From Clostridia bacterium (GTDB taxonomy: Bacteria > Bacillota > Clostridia > Oscillospirales > CAG-272), in the NCBI GenBank assembly GCA_017622085.1, contig JAGARU010000013.1:1-61242 (forward strand): a DNA stretch of 61,242 bases, written 5' to 3'. A program made the position numbers and the translations under genes. This document shows positions 32,867 to 41,880 of this stretch, one piece after another. The stretch's first letter is position 1. Every line of letters begins with the position of its first letter. The notes beneath the pieces are model-generated. The model ran no database searches. It was not told the origin of the DNA and worked only from the letters and a program-made list of their open reading frames with translations.

Positions 32867-34507
32867 TCATTTCATCAGGTGTACCCGATGAAGCAGAGCG
32901 TAGATTTTTTGACCCTTGGGCAAAAGAAGGATCTCTTCCTTGGTGATGGCCTTGAACAGGAATACGAAGGCCACGTAAAGCACCACGGCCGTAAGAATGC
33001 CGGCGAGAGTTGCCAGCTTTTCCGGCAGGAAAATATCGCCCACCATATACACAGCCACACATCCTGCCATAGCAACGGCGGAGGCAAGGATGGGTCTTAA
33101 GAAGATATGGGTGATGCCGGGTAGCTTACCCACAAACTGACGGATAAAGTAGAAGTTGACCGCTACGGCAGTGATGTAGCACAATACGGTACTGATGGGC
33201 GTACCGTAAATACCGATCTCTCCCATAAGGACATAATTGGAAACCAGCTTAACCACAGCGCCGGCCAGCATGGAAACAATGGGCACGCGTTCCTTATGGT
33301 GGGCCTGCAGAATGGAATTGGAAATGGCCAGCAGGCACAGGAACAGGGTGGCGGGAGCCAGAATGGACAGAAGAGGTGCGGCCTGCTCGGCGGCGCTCTC
33401 TCGGAAGAGGAGCTTCAAAATGGGTTCTGCCATAACCGACATGCCAAAAGCGCAGGGGACGCCGATCATGGAAACGATACGGATGGCCGATCCGCGGAGG
33501 AAGGCCAGGCGCTTTTCGTCCGCGGCAACGATGGCGGCGGAGAGAAGCGGAACGATGGCATTGGCAATGGGATAGACTACCACGGGGGGCAAATTGAAGA
33601 ACGGCACGGCCAAGGAGGTATAGTTACCGTAAATGGCAGTTGCCTCAGCCTGAGTAAAACCCATGGCGGACTGCAGACGGTTCTGCACCATAACGGCGTC
33701 GATCAGACTACTGAGACTGGTGACCGAGGCGCTGACGGTGATGGGGATGGCGATGCTGATGAGGTTTTTATAAATGGTTTTTCGGGGAGCAACCTCGTCG
33801 TTTTCCAGCTCCAGAAATTCGACGTTATACTTTTCCTCGCGGAAGAGAAGCTTGGTGATCGTTAAGAACAGCATGCCGAGGAAGACACCGATGGTGACAC
33901 CGAGGATGGTATAGGCGGCTACCTCGTGAATAGGACATCCCCGCTCAATGGCCCAGGTGGCAAACAGAATACCGATGACCAGCTTGCAAACGGCCTCGAT
34001 CACGTGAGAAATGCCGGTGGGCAACATTTGCTGGTGTCCCTGGAAGTATCCACGCATGGCGCTGGAAATACAAATGAAGAACAGGGTGGGTGCCACGGCG
34101 ATAATGCTGAGATAGGTGGGGGCAGATGCCATAAGCTTATCGGCGAAGAAATTGGCGCCGAAGATCATTATGGCGGTACCCACGGCGCCAAGTGCCAGGA
34201 AGATGCTGAGGGCGGCGCGGAAAATGGCACGGGACTCCTTGAATCTTCCCTTTGCGCGGCTGCGGGATACGAGGATCAGCACGGCAATAGGGAGACCGGA
34301 GGTAGAGATCATGTAAAGCCAGGTATAGATGGTATAGGCAGAGTTAAAATACCCCATGCCCTCATCCCCGATGATGTTTACAATGGGGATCTTGAACAGG
34401 AGGCCGATCGCCTTTTCAAGAATATTACAAACGGTAAGCACCAGCACGCCGGAGAAGAACATTTTGGTGCTGGTTTTTACCTTATTGGTTCCCTTTTCGG
34501 GGGTCAT
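32867..34507 (-). CDS. spoVB: SpoVB/MurJ-type polysaccharide flippase
   Basis: 546 residues with about fourteen hydrophobic helices. FFSGVLVLTVCNILEKAIGL near the N-terminus, YFQGHQQMLPTGISHVIEAV and ISILAPAT-like segments are typical of the SpoVB branch of MOP flippases. In spore formers SpoVB moves lipid-linked precursors for cortex peptidoglycan; related MurJ paralogues act in vegetative growth. GAGGCGACCCCA precedes the ATG. Position next to mazG and hup mirrors the yabMN-hupA type neighbourhood of Bacilli and Clostridia. Confidence 0.88.
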   Translation of the reverse strand: MTPEKGTNKVKTSTKMFFSGVLVLTVCNILEKAIGLLFKIPIVNIIGDEGMGYFNSAYTIYTWLYMISTSGLPIAVLILVSRSRAKGRFKESRAIFRAALSIFLALGAVGTAIMIFGANFFADKLMASAPTYLSIIAVAPTLFFICISSAMRGYFQGHQQMLPTGISHVIEAVCKLVIGILFATWAIERGCPIHEVAAYTILGVTIGVFLGMLFLTITKLLFREEKYNVEFLELENDEVAPRKTIYKNLISIAIPITVSASVTSLSSLIDAVMVQNRLQSAMGFTQAEATAIYGNYTSLAVPFFNLPPVVVYPIANAIVPLLSAAIVAADEKRLAFLRGSAIRIVSMIGVPCAFGMSVMAEPILKLLFRESAAEQAAPLLSILAPATLFLCLLAISNSILQAHHKERVPIVSMLAGAVVKLVSNYVLMGEIGIYGTPISTVLCYITAVAVNFYFIRQFVGKLPGITHIFLRPILASAVAMAGCVAVYMVGDIFLPEKLATLAGILTAVVLYVAFVFLFKAITKEEILLLPKGQKIYALLHRVHLMK

Positions 34508-34534
34508 TGGGGTCGCCTCACTTCGTTTTATGCG

Positions 34535-35440
34535 TTATTTTTTGCCGAGAAACTCGGTGTACATACTGGTATCGGGTACGAGGTCGTAGGAGATCTCGGG
34601 CAGGGGCTCGAATTTTTCGATCAGAGCACGGGCCTGGTCGTAGTAAGCGCTCTCAGGGCGCACCTCGCGCAAAATGGAGAGCACGTAGGGCCTCAGCAGG
34701 AACAGCTCATACTCAAGGAAGGAATCCATCTGGTAAGCCAAGTGGCCACTGTTTGGGAAGATGTTTGCTTCCTCATTCTTCCGCACGCCGTCCCACAAAT
34801 AGAAGGTAAAGTCCGGGGAGGCGGAGCGGAATTTATAATCGCGCACCAAGCGGCGAGCCAGACGCACCTCATGGCGGCTGAAGGAAACGCCGTTGACGCA
34901 CACATCCTCGGCTACACCGGTAAAGATTCCACAGCATCCGCCAGCCTCAAGGAGGGCAAGAATGGGCGCATACACGGCCTGGATGCCCTCAAAGATCAGG
35001 ACATCATTTTCCTTACGGGTATATTCCCAATAGGTATACCGCTTTTGGGTGTCAAAATCGTATTTGGGCAGACGGACAGTCTCTCCGGCGTAAATGCCCT
35101 TGACGCACTCGGCAAAATAGGGAAAATCAATGGCGTCGATGGAGTCGTAGTCCACCGGCTCATCCTTGACCTCGCGCTTGGCATCGTGGTCGCGGAAAAA
35201 GTCGTCGATGGAGATGACCACGGCATTTTTTCCGCAAGCCTCCAGATCCTCGATCAGAAGATGGGCAGTGGTCGTCTTTCCGGCACAGGTGGGGCCGGAC
35301 AAGGCAAGAACAAAATAATCATCCCGGTGGGCGATGGCGTGAGTGATCGACTCCAGCCGGCGGTAAAATTCAGATTCGCATTCACAAACGAACTGCTTTT
35401 TTTCTTCCTCGGTTTTAAAGACACGATAGATTGTTTTCAA
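34535..35440 (-). CDS. Uridine-kinase/phosphoribulokinase-family protein
   Basis: 301 residues from a TTG at 35440, preferred since AGGTGA is spaced for it; a GTG three codons upstream is open. Walker A is SGPTCAGKTTTAHLL at about 48-62; SIDDFFRD matches the uridine-kinase Asp motif; VLIFEGIQAVYAP is the Walker B-like strand. The N-terminal 45 residues are an extra helix region. Family members phosphorylate uridine or related ribosides, but the clostridial long form may have another substrate. It lies five to fifteen bases after hemZ. Confidence 0.8.
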   Translation of the reverse strand: MKTIYRVFKTEEEKKQFVCECESEFYRRLESITHAIAHRDDYFVLALSGPTCAGKTTTAHLLIEDLEACGKNAVVISIDDFFRDHDAKREVKDEPVDYDSIDAIDFPYFAECVKGIYAGETVRLPKYDFDTQKRYTYWEYTRKENDVLIFEGIQAVYAPILALLEAGGCCGIFTGVAEDVCVNGVSFSRHEVRLARRLVRDYKFRSASPDFTFYLWDGVRKNEEANIFPNSGHLAYQMDSFLEYELFLLRPYVLSILREVRPESAYYDQARALIEKFEPLPEISYDLVPDTSMYTEFLGKK

Positions 35441-35454
35441 AAAAATCACCTCGT

Positions 35455-36975
35455 TTAATCTATTATGCCGTTCAATACCTCTTTATGCGCTTTGTAAAAT
35501 TCGGTAATTTTCTGCTCCATTTCCAAGGAGCGGGCATCGCCGTTTTTCTTCTCATTCAGATACTCATACGGGTATTTCGGATAGAAGAGGCGTTCCACGT
35601 AAACGGAGGCATCCGGGCGTCGGCATACCAGCTTGGTAACGGCGCCTGCACCGACACCGAAAATGGTGTGTGCCTCCTGCATCATAAACACGTTATAAAC
35701 ACCCTCGGCACCGGGCTTGGAAAAGCCCACATTTTCAAAGTTTCCGACGGTATTTTTCTGTCGGTACATATAGTAGGGCACGTAGCCGGCGGACTGGATG
35801 GTGCTCTGGGAATAAGTAACGCTTTTCTTCGCAGTTTCCGTTTCCCGGTGATAAATGTCCTGGTCGGCACGGAGAATATCGGCGGCGCGCTTTACGCAGA
35901 AGGTATGAACGGTTACGTTATCGGGGGACAGGGAGAGAACGGTATCAACCGAAGCGCGGAAGCTCTCTGCGCTCTCTCCGGGAAGACCTGCAATCAGGTC
36001 GGTATTGATGTGGGGGATGCCGGATTCCGCGGCAATCCGATAGGCGATCAAGAACTCCTCCACGGTATGATTGCGGCCAATGGTGCGGAGAATCTCGTCG
36101 TTCAGGGTCTGGGGATTGACGCTGAGGCGGTCTACCCCGTACTTGCGGGCGATGGCCAGCTTTTCTCGGGTGATGGTATCGGGTCGACCGCCCTCTAAGG
36201 TAAACTCCATAAGAGTGGACGGGGCGACGTGGGCGGTAATAGCCTTGAGCAAGAACTCCAGCTGCTCCGCCGTCAGAATGGTGGGAGTACCGCCGCCGAC
36301 GTAGATGGAATCCACAGTCAGCTCCAATCGGCGAATGGTATCAAAGGTGCGGTCAATATCCTGCTTCAGCGCCAGAAGATACTCGGGGATCAGCGAGAAC
36401 AGGCGGGGAGAGGCGCAGGAGGTAAAGGAGCAATAGGTACATTTGCTGGGGCAGAACGGGATTGACACGTAGAGACTACAGTGGCGGCCGTTGGTGCGGC
36501 GCAGAATTTCCATCTCACGGGAGGCAACCTCCGTTACAAGGCGGGCCTTATTTGCAGTAAGGTAATATTCCTCCTGCAAAAAGGCTTCTGCCGCCTGGCG
36601 GGAGTCCGTGCGGAGCAAAACCTCGGCGGCTAGCTTGGAGGGGCGCACGCCGGTGAGCATTCCCCACTCGGAAACCTGGCCGAAGATCTGCTTGCCGGCC
36701 GTGATCACGGCGGCACCGCAGGAGATCTTAACGATACGCTGAGCGTGGACGTCGGTCCGATAGGGGGTAAAATTATCGGCATGGGCGGTTTTTCCGTTTA
36801 CGGCAAAGTGAGCTGTGGAATATACGCCGCTGCCCTGCTCGACAACGGACACCTCCACCATGGGCACGCTTCCGTCCTCGGGGGCGTCATCGGAAAATTT
36901 TGCCCCGGGGAAAAAGATCATACAGAGAGTCTGGACATAAAAGGGATCGATGATTCCCGTGACCTTCAGCTTCAT
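35455..36975 (-). CDS. hemZ: HemZ-type coproporphyrinogen dehydrogenase (radical SAM)
   Basis: 506 residues. The N-terminal 165 residues are the HemZ-specific domain; then LYVSIPFCPSKCTYCSF holds the CxxxCxxC for the iron-sulfur cluster, followed by IYVGGGTPTILTAEQL and LSVNPQTLNDEIL and the C-terminal HemN-like region (YYMYRQKNT, GVGAGAVTK). Classic function is oxygen-independent oxidation of coproporphyrinogen III, although many HemZ/HemW relatives instead handle heme or have unproven roles; no other heme gene is in view. GAGGTAAGCGT precedes the ATG. Confidence 0.88.
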   Translation of the reverse strand: MKLKVTGIIDPFYVQTLCMIFFPGAKFSDDAPEDGSVPMVEVSVVEQGSGVYSTAHFAVNGKTAHADNFTPYRTDVHAQRIVKISCGAAVITAGKQIFGQVSEWGMLTGVRPSKLAAEVLLRTDSRQAAEAFLQEEYYLTANKARLVTEVASREMEILRRTNGRHCSLYVSIPFCPSKCTYCSFTSCASPRLFSLIPEYLLALKQDIDRTFDTIRRLELTVDSIYVGGGTPTILTAEQLEFLLKAITAHVAPSTLMEFTLEGGRPDTITREKLAIARKYGVDRLSVNPQTLNDEILRTIGRNHTVEEFLIAYRIAAESGIPHINTDLIAGLPGESAESFRASVDTVLSLSPDNVTVHTFCVKRAADILRADQDIYHRETETAKKSVTYSQSTIQSAGYVPYYMYRQKNTVGNFENVGFSKPGAEGVYNVFMMQEAHTIFGVGAGAVTKLVCRRPDASVYVERLFYPKYPYEYLNEKKNGDARSLEMEQKITEFYKAHKEVLNGIID

Positions 36976-36979
36976 ACGC

Positions 36980-37429
36980 TTACCTCAGAATTTTACTGTC
37001 CATTACGATGGTAACGGGACCGTCGTTGACCAAGGAGACCTGCATATCCGCACCGAAAATTCCCTTTTCCGTCTTCGGGATATACTCCTTGATATAAGAG
37101 CAGAACTGCTCAAAGAGGGGCTCGGCCACGGCGGGCTTGGCGGCACCGAAAAAGTCCGGGCGATTGCCGTGGGCGTAATTGGCCAGGAGGGTGAACTGGG
37201 AAATGACGAGTAGTCCGCCGTCCACGTCAGTTAAGGCCTTATTCATTTTTCCGTTTTCGTCTTCAAACACGCGGAGCTTGCGGATCTTATCGGCAAGGAG
37301 AGTCATATCCCTCTCCGTATCTCCCTCGGCCACCCCAAGGAGCACCAAAAAGCCCTTGCCGCAGGCGCCGACGGTTTTTCCTTCTACTTCAACCTTTGCT
37401 TCCGTTACTCTTTGAATTACTGCTATCAT
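36980..37429 (-). CDS. dtd: D-aminoacyl-tRNA deacylase
   Basis: 149 residues, standard length. MIAVIQRVTEAKVEVEGKTV, LLVISQFTLLANYAHGNRPD (the SQFTL chiral-proofreading motif) and near the C-terminus DMQVSLVNDGPVTIVMDSK (the NxGPVT motif). Dtd removes D-amino acids and glycine mischarged on tRNA. It follows relA, a conserved order in Firmicutes. Confidence 0.97.
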   Translation of the reverse strand: MIAVIQRVTEAKVEVEGKTVGACGKGFLVLLGVAEGDTERDMTLLADKIRKLRVFEDENGKMNKALTDVDGGLLVISQFTLLANYAHGNRPDFFGAAKPAVAEPLFEQFCSYIKEYIPKTEKGIFGADMQVSLVNDGPVTIVMDSKILR

Positions 37430-37454
37430 GCTTTGTTTCCTTTTTCTGTTTCCG

Positions 37455-39674
37455 TTAAGAGGGGCTACCTCTTGTGATGCTTAAAATATCCTTGATCTGC
37501 TTCAGTCTTGAAACAATCAGGTTATAGTGTCCTACGTCGTTACAGCCCACGGACATATTGAGCTCCATGGTGCCGTTGAGAGATTTTTTGGTATTGACGG
37601 ACATGATCTGCACGCGCATATCCGCCAAGGTGGCAGACACGTCGGCAAGAAGCGACAGACGGTCCACGACAAGCAGATGCATCATGACCTCGTATACAGT
37701 CTTGGCGGCGGTGCTTTCGCGCTCGTTCCACTCGGCCTTGACCCAGCGGTTGCGTTCCTCGGGATCGTTCAGACTGCTCTTGACGTTGGGGCAGTCCATC
37801 TTATGCACGGAGATGCCGTAGCCACGGGTAATGTAGCCAATAATCGTATCTCCCGGCAGGGGGTTACAGCATTTGGCAAACTTGACCTCGTAGCCGGGCT
37901 CGCCGTCAATAAGAATACCGCCCTTAACCTTTTGGTGGCGCTGTTCCGGTGCGGTAACGATGGTTTCCGGAGTGACGGTGGGCTCGGGGTTCTTTTCCTT
38001 CTGCACACGCTCGTACTCCTCGCGGAGCTTGGTGGCAATTTTGGTAATAAACATTCCGCCGTAGCCGAGGGCATTATAAATATCGTCGCCGGAGCTCATG
38101 CCGATGCGCTTGGCAACGGTATCCACGATGGCGTCCCTCTCCGCCTCGGAGGCGGTGGCACGGAAGCGGCTGAATTCGCCCGAGACGATTTCCTTACCCA
38201 TGACGATGTTCTCCGCCTTCTTTTCGTGCTTGAACCACTGGCGGATCTTATTTCTTGCCTCACTGGTCTTGACGATGCTAAGCCAATCGCGGCTGGGACC
38301 CTTCGTGGCGTTGGAGGTGAGGATCTCTACGATGTCGCCGTTCTGGGGCACGCGGTCGATGGGGGCAATCAGGCCGTTGATCTTGGCACCGATCATTTTG
38401 TTTCCGACGGCGGTATGGATGGAATAGGCAAAGTCGATCAGAGTGGAGCCTTGCGGCAAGGAGATTACGTCGCCCTTGGGCGTGAAGACGAAGATCTCAT
38501 CGTGAAAGATGTCGATCTTAAAGGCGTGCATAAAGTCCTCGGCGTCGGTGGCTTCGTTTTCCACGTCGATCAGCTTGGCGATCCACTTCAGCTTTTCGTC
38601 CACGTCCGCCTTGGAGCGCTCGCCACTCTTGTATTTCCAGTGGGCGGCGATACCGTATTCTGCCACCTGATGCATTTCCTTGGTTCGGATCTGCACCTCG
38701 AACGGGATACCGTCCCGACCGATTACCGTAGTATGGAGAGACTGGTACAGGTTGGGCTTGGGGGTAGAGATATAGTCCTTGAAGCGGCCGGGAATGGACT
38801 TGAAGAGCTCGTGAATAATACCGAGAACGGTATAGCACTGGAGCTCCGTATCCACGATAATACGGACGGCGTAGAAGTCGTAGATTTCGTCAAAGCTTTT
38901 ATTCTGGTTAAACATCTTGCGATAGATGCTATATACGGTCTTAACACGTCCCTTCAGTTCAAAGGGGATCTCGTGGTTGGTCAGCTCCGTGCTGATATAC
39001 TCCCGCAGGTGCTCGATGAAGTTCTGGTTAATGCCGTACTTCTTCTGAATATCCTGCTCGACCTCCTCATAGCCAATGGGGTCGAGATACTGAAGCGCCA
39101 GATTTTCTAACTGCTGCTTCATACGCTGCATACCAAGGCGGTGTGCCAAGGGTGCGTAAATATGCATGGTTTCAAGAGCGGTGGTTCTGCGCTTTTCGTC
39201 CCGCTTGACCTGAAGGGTGCGCATATTATGAAGGCGGTCACAGAGCTTAATAAAGATTACGCGGATATCCTTAGACATGGCGAGAAGCATACGGCGGATG
39301 TTTTCCATATGCGCCTCTTCCTTATCCTCCACGCGGATGGCGACCAGCTTGGTCAGGCCGCTGACCAGCATGGCCACATCCTCGCCAAAACGGCTCTGGA
39401 TCTGACCGATATCCGTTTTATCCGAGCAATCCTCCACGGTATCGTGGAGAAGCGCGGCGCAGACGGAATCGGTATCCAAGCCAAGGCTGACAACGATTTC
39501 CGCTACGGCCACGGGGTGAGAGATATAGGGCTCGCCGCTGACGCGCATTTGCCCCTCATGGAGCATATCAGCGTAAGCAAAGGCGGAGCGGATCTTATCA
39601 AAATCGTATTTTTTACCGCTGCTCTCCAGCGTGGCAATCAAGGAATTCAGGTATTTATCTGTAATTTCACTCAT
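37455..39674 (-). CDS. relA: Bifunctional (p)ppGpp synthetase/hydrolase (Rel)
   Basis: 739 residues. The hydrolase half has the HD motif HDTVEDC; the synthetase half has RLHNMRTLQ upstream, GRVKTVYSIYRKM, YHxLHT-like LYQSLHTTVIG and EVQIRTKEMHQVAEYGIAAH. A TGS domain (FTPKGDVISLPQGSTLIDFA), a zinc-finger region (KFAKCCNPLPGDTIIGYIT) and a C-terminal ACT domain follow. Retained HDxxED indicates active hydrolysis. Controls the stringent response at the ribosome. Adjacent to recJ and dtd. Confidence 0.96.
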   Translation of the reverse strand: MSEITDKYLNSLIATLESSGKKYDFDKIRSAFAYADMLHEGQMRVSGEPYISHPVAVAEIVVSLGLDTDSVCAALLHDTVEDCSDKTDIGQIQSRFGEDVAMLVSGLTKLVAIRVEDKEEAHMENIRRMLLAMSKDIRVIFIKLCDRLHNMRTLQVKRDEKRRTTALETMHIYAPLAHRLGMQRMKQQLENLALQYLDPIGYEEVEQDIQKKYGINQNFIEHLREYISTELTNHEIPFELKGRVKTVYSIYRKMFNQNKSFDEIYDFYAVRIIVDTELQCYTVLGIIHELFKSIPGRFKDYISTPKPNLYQSLHTTVIGRDGIPFEVQIRTKEMHQVAEYGIAAHWKYKSGERSKADVDEKLKWIAKLIDVENEATDAEDFMHAFKIDIFHDEIFVFTPKGDVISLPQGSTLIDFAYSIHTAVGNKMIGAKINGLIAPIDRVPQNGDIVEILTSNATKGPSRDWLSIVKTSEARNKIRQWFKHEKKAENIVMGKEIVSGEFSRFRATASEAERDAIVDTVAKRIGMSSGDDIYNALGYGGMFITKIATKLREEYERVQKEKNPEPTVTPETIVTAPEQRHQKVKGGILIDGEPGYEVKFAKCCNPLPGDTIIGYITRGYGISVHKMDCPNVKSSLNDPEERNRWVKAEWNERESTAAKTVYEVMMHLLVVDRLSLLADVSATLADMRVQIMSVNTKKSLNGTMELNMSVGCNDVGHYNLIVSRLKQIKDILSITRGSPS

Positions 39675-39685
39675 AGCGTTTTCCC

Positions 39686-41857
39686 TTATTGTTGTTTCGA
39701 ATACTGATTCTTCAGACGACGGTATATGTTGGATTTATCGAGGGAGGTCTTATTTTTGGTATAGACAATGCTGAAGCGGTAAAGGTCTTCCCTCTCCTCA
39801 TCCACGCCCACCAGATTCAGCTCCTGGAAGATGCGGACGATGAATTTCAATTTTACGTAGCCGATGGAAATTCCCTGGCGGCTGAGCATACGAACCATCT
39901 GGGGCAAGGACAGAATGTCTCTTGCGGCGCGGAACTCGTGGCGGAGGAACTGATACACAGAGGCAAATTCGTCTCTTGTGGGAACGATCTCTTCAGGCTC
40001 TCCCAAGGCTTCTCCGTTTTTGATCTGCTCATAGAGCTCTCGCTCCGAATCCTCCACGGTACGCTCCTCCTCCGAGAGGTGAATGTCCCGCACGATCAGC
40101 TGAAGGCTCTTGATGCCGCGGAACTCGTTGATGTCCAGATTGAACAGGACGTCCACCCGATCGCCGGTGCTGAAATCCAGCTCCATAGGACTGACGCCAA
40201 AGTACATTGCCACCACGGACAGGTCGTCCTTTGTCAAATGGAGCTTGGTATGTCGGCCGGCTCCCACGGGAATCCGGTCGCTGACGGTCATGCCGTACAT
40301 GGCAAACTGGGGAACAGGATTGGAGATGCCGTAAGGCTCAAGGAGGAACAGCTCCTCGGCGAAGCGCATGGTAACGTCCGCGGGAACAAGCTCACAGTCC
40401 ACTTCCATTACCGGCTCCGGCTTACCTTCCCGGAAGCAAGTTTTGGCGTACTCGTTGATACGGCGGCGGAATTCCGGAAGGTTGCTCCTCTTGATGGTAA
40501 GACCGGCCGCCAGCTCATGGCCGCCGTATTTTACCAAGAGATCGGAGCAATGGTTCAGGGCTTCCACCAGATTCATACCAACGATACTGCGTCCGGAGCC
40601 CTTGCCTACGTCATCACCGGTGCCGTCGTCGCCGTCCTCAAAGGAAATGAGAATGGAGGGGCATCCGTGCTTTTCCGTCACGCGGGAGGATACGATACCG
40701 ATGATACCGTGATGCCACTTTTCATCGTCCAGCACCATAACGGCGCGATCAGCGGTCGGATCGGCGGCAATTTTTTCATAAGCCTGCTCGGCGATCTTAT
40801 TTTCTTCCACCTGGCGTTCACGGTTGATATCGCACAGACGTGCGGCCAGCTCCACAGCTTTTTTTCGGTCGTCCGTCAGGAACAGCTCCACGGCAATGGA
40901 GGCGTTGCTGATTCGTCCGGCAGCGTTAATGCGGGGAGCAATGGTAAAGCCGATAAAGCCGGAGGTTATTTTTTTAATACTGGAGGCCTTGGATTTTCCG
41001 TCGCCGTTGCGGCTCAGGTTAATCAGCTCCGTAAGGCCTATCCGCTTGGTATGCTCCATACGGGAGAGGCCGAGGGATACGATCAGACGGTTTTCGTCCT
41101 TAATGGGCATAACGTCGGCGATGGTTCCGATGGCGGCCAGATCCGCATATTCGTAGCTGACGTGGCGGACGCAATCCATGGCAGGTCTCTCAGGATGAGC
41201 CTCACACTCCATAGCACACAGGAATTTGAATACAACGCCGACACCGGCCAGCTCCTTGAAGGGATAGGGGCAATCCTCTTGCTTCGGATTGATCACGGCA
41301 CAGGCCTCGGGAACCTCGGCACGGCATTCGTGGTGGTCGGTCACCACAAACTCCACGCCACGCTCCTTGGCGTACAAAATTTCGTCGTTGGCGGTGATAC
41401 CCGTGTCCACGGTGATCACCAGCTGAGTTCCCTCCTCGATCAGTTGATCAACTGCGCTACGGGATACGCCGTAACCGCCACCCTTGCGGCAAGGGATATA
41501 ATAATGCACGTCCACACCAAGGGACTGCAGATACAGATACAGAATACTGACGGAGGTCACACCGTCCACGTCATAGTCGCCGTAGATGACAATGCGCTCC
41601 TTGCGCTCGATGGCTTGCAGAACCCGCTGAACGCCCTTACGCATATCCTTCATGAGGAAGGGATCGTGAAGAATTTCACTTCCCTTGCCGAGGAATTTTT
41701 TTGCCGCCTCCGGAGTAGTACAGCCACGACCAACCAGCAATTCGGCGCACGGCAAAGAGACCCCCAAAGAACGGCTGATCTCAGCCGCCGCGGCGTCGTT
41801 TATCATATCTTGATGGGTGGAGTGAACATTCCACTTCTTCAGGCTGTTTGGTTTCAT
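39686..41857 (-). CDS. recJ: Single-stranded-DNA-specific exonuclease RecJ
   Basis: 723 residues. DHH-family motif I is VIYGDYDVDGVTS, motif III is FVVTDHHECRAEVPEA, and the DHHA1 domain contains HHGIIGIVSSRVTEKHG and KYGGHELAAGLT. The C-terminal OB fold and an extra ~100 residues are as in Firmicutes RecJ. It degrades ssDNA 5' to 3' in recombination and mismatch repair. GAGGAATTTC precedes the ATG. The gene runs into relA with 11 bases between. Confidence 0.96.
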   Translation of the reverse strand: MKPNSLKKWNVHSTHQDMINDAAAAEISRSLGVSLPCAELLVGRGCTTPEAAKKFLGKGSEILHDPFLMKDMRKGVQRVLQAIERKERIVIYGDYDVDGVTSVSILYLYLQSLGVDVHYYIPCRKGGGYGVSRSAVDQLIEEGTQLVITVDTGITANDEILYAKERGVEFVVTDHHECRAEVPEACAVINPKQEDCPYPFKELAGVGVVFKFLCAMECEAHPERPAMDCVRHVSYEYADLAAIGTIADVMPIKDENRLIVSLGLSRMEHTKRIGLTELINLSRNGDGKSKASSIKKITSGFIGFTIAPRINAAGRISNASIAVELFLTDDRKKAVELAARLCDINRERQVEENKIAEQAYEKIAADPTADRAVMVLDDEKWHHGIIGIVSSRVTEKHGCPSILISFEDGDDGTGDDVGKGSGRSIVGMNLVEALNHCSDLLVKYGGHELAAGLTIKRSNLPEFRRRINEYAKTCFREGKPEPVMEVDCELVPADVTMRFAEELFLLEPYGISNPVPQFAMYGMTVSDRIPVGAGRHTKLHLTKDDLSVVAMYFGVSPMELDFSTGDRVDVLFNLDINEFRGIKSLQLIVRDIHLSEEERTVEDSERELYEQIKNGEALGEPEEIVPTRDEFASVYQFLRHEFRAARDILSLPQMVRMLSRQGISIGYVKLKFIVRIFQELNLVGVDEEREDLYRFSIVYTKNKTSLDKSNIYRRLKNQYSKQQ

Positions 41858-41880
41858 GAAATTCCTCGTATCATCTATAT

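Noticed and set aside
33926..35458. 510-codon open frame on the plus strand opposite spoVB and the kinase gene
   Set aside because: Spans two genuine minus-strand genes and their junction; no domain or ribosome site.
37527..39110. 527-codon open frame on the plus strand opposite relA
   Set aside because: It is a long antisense shadow of relA, with no ribosome site or known motif and Gly/Val/His-rich composition typical of antisense frames.
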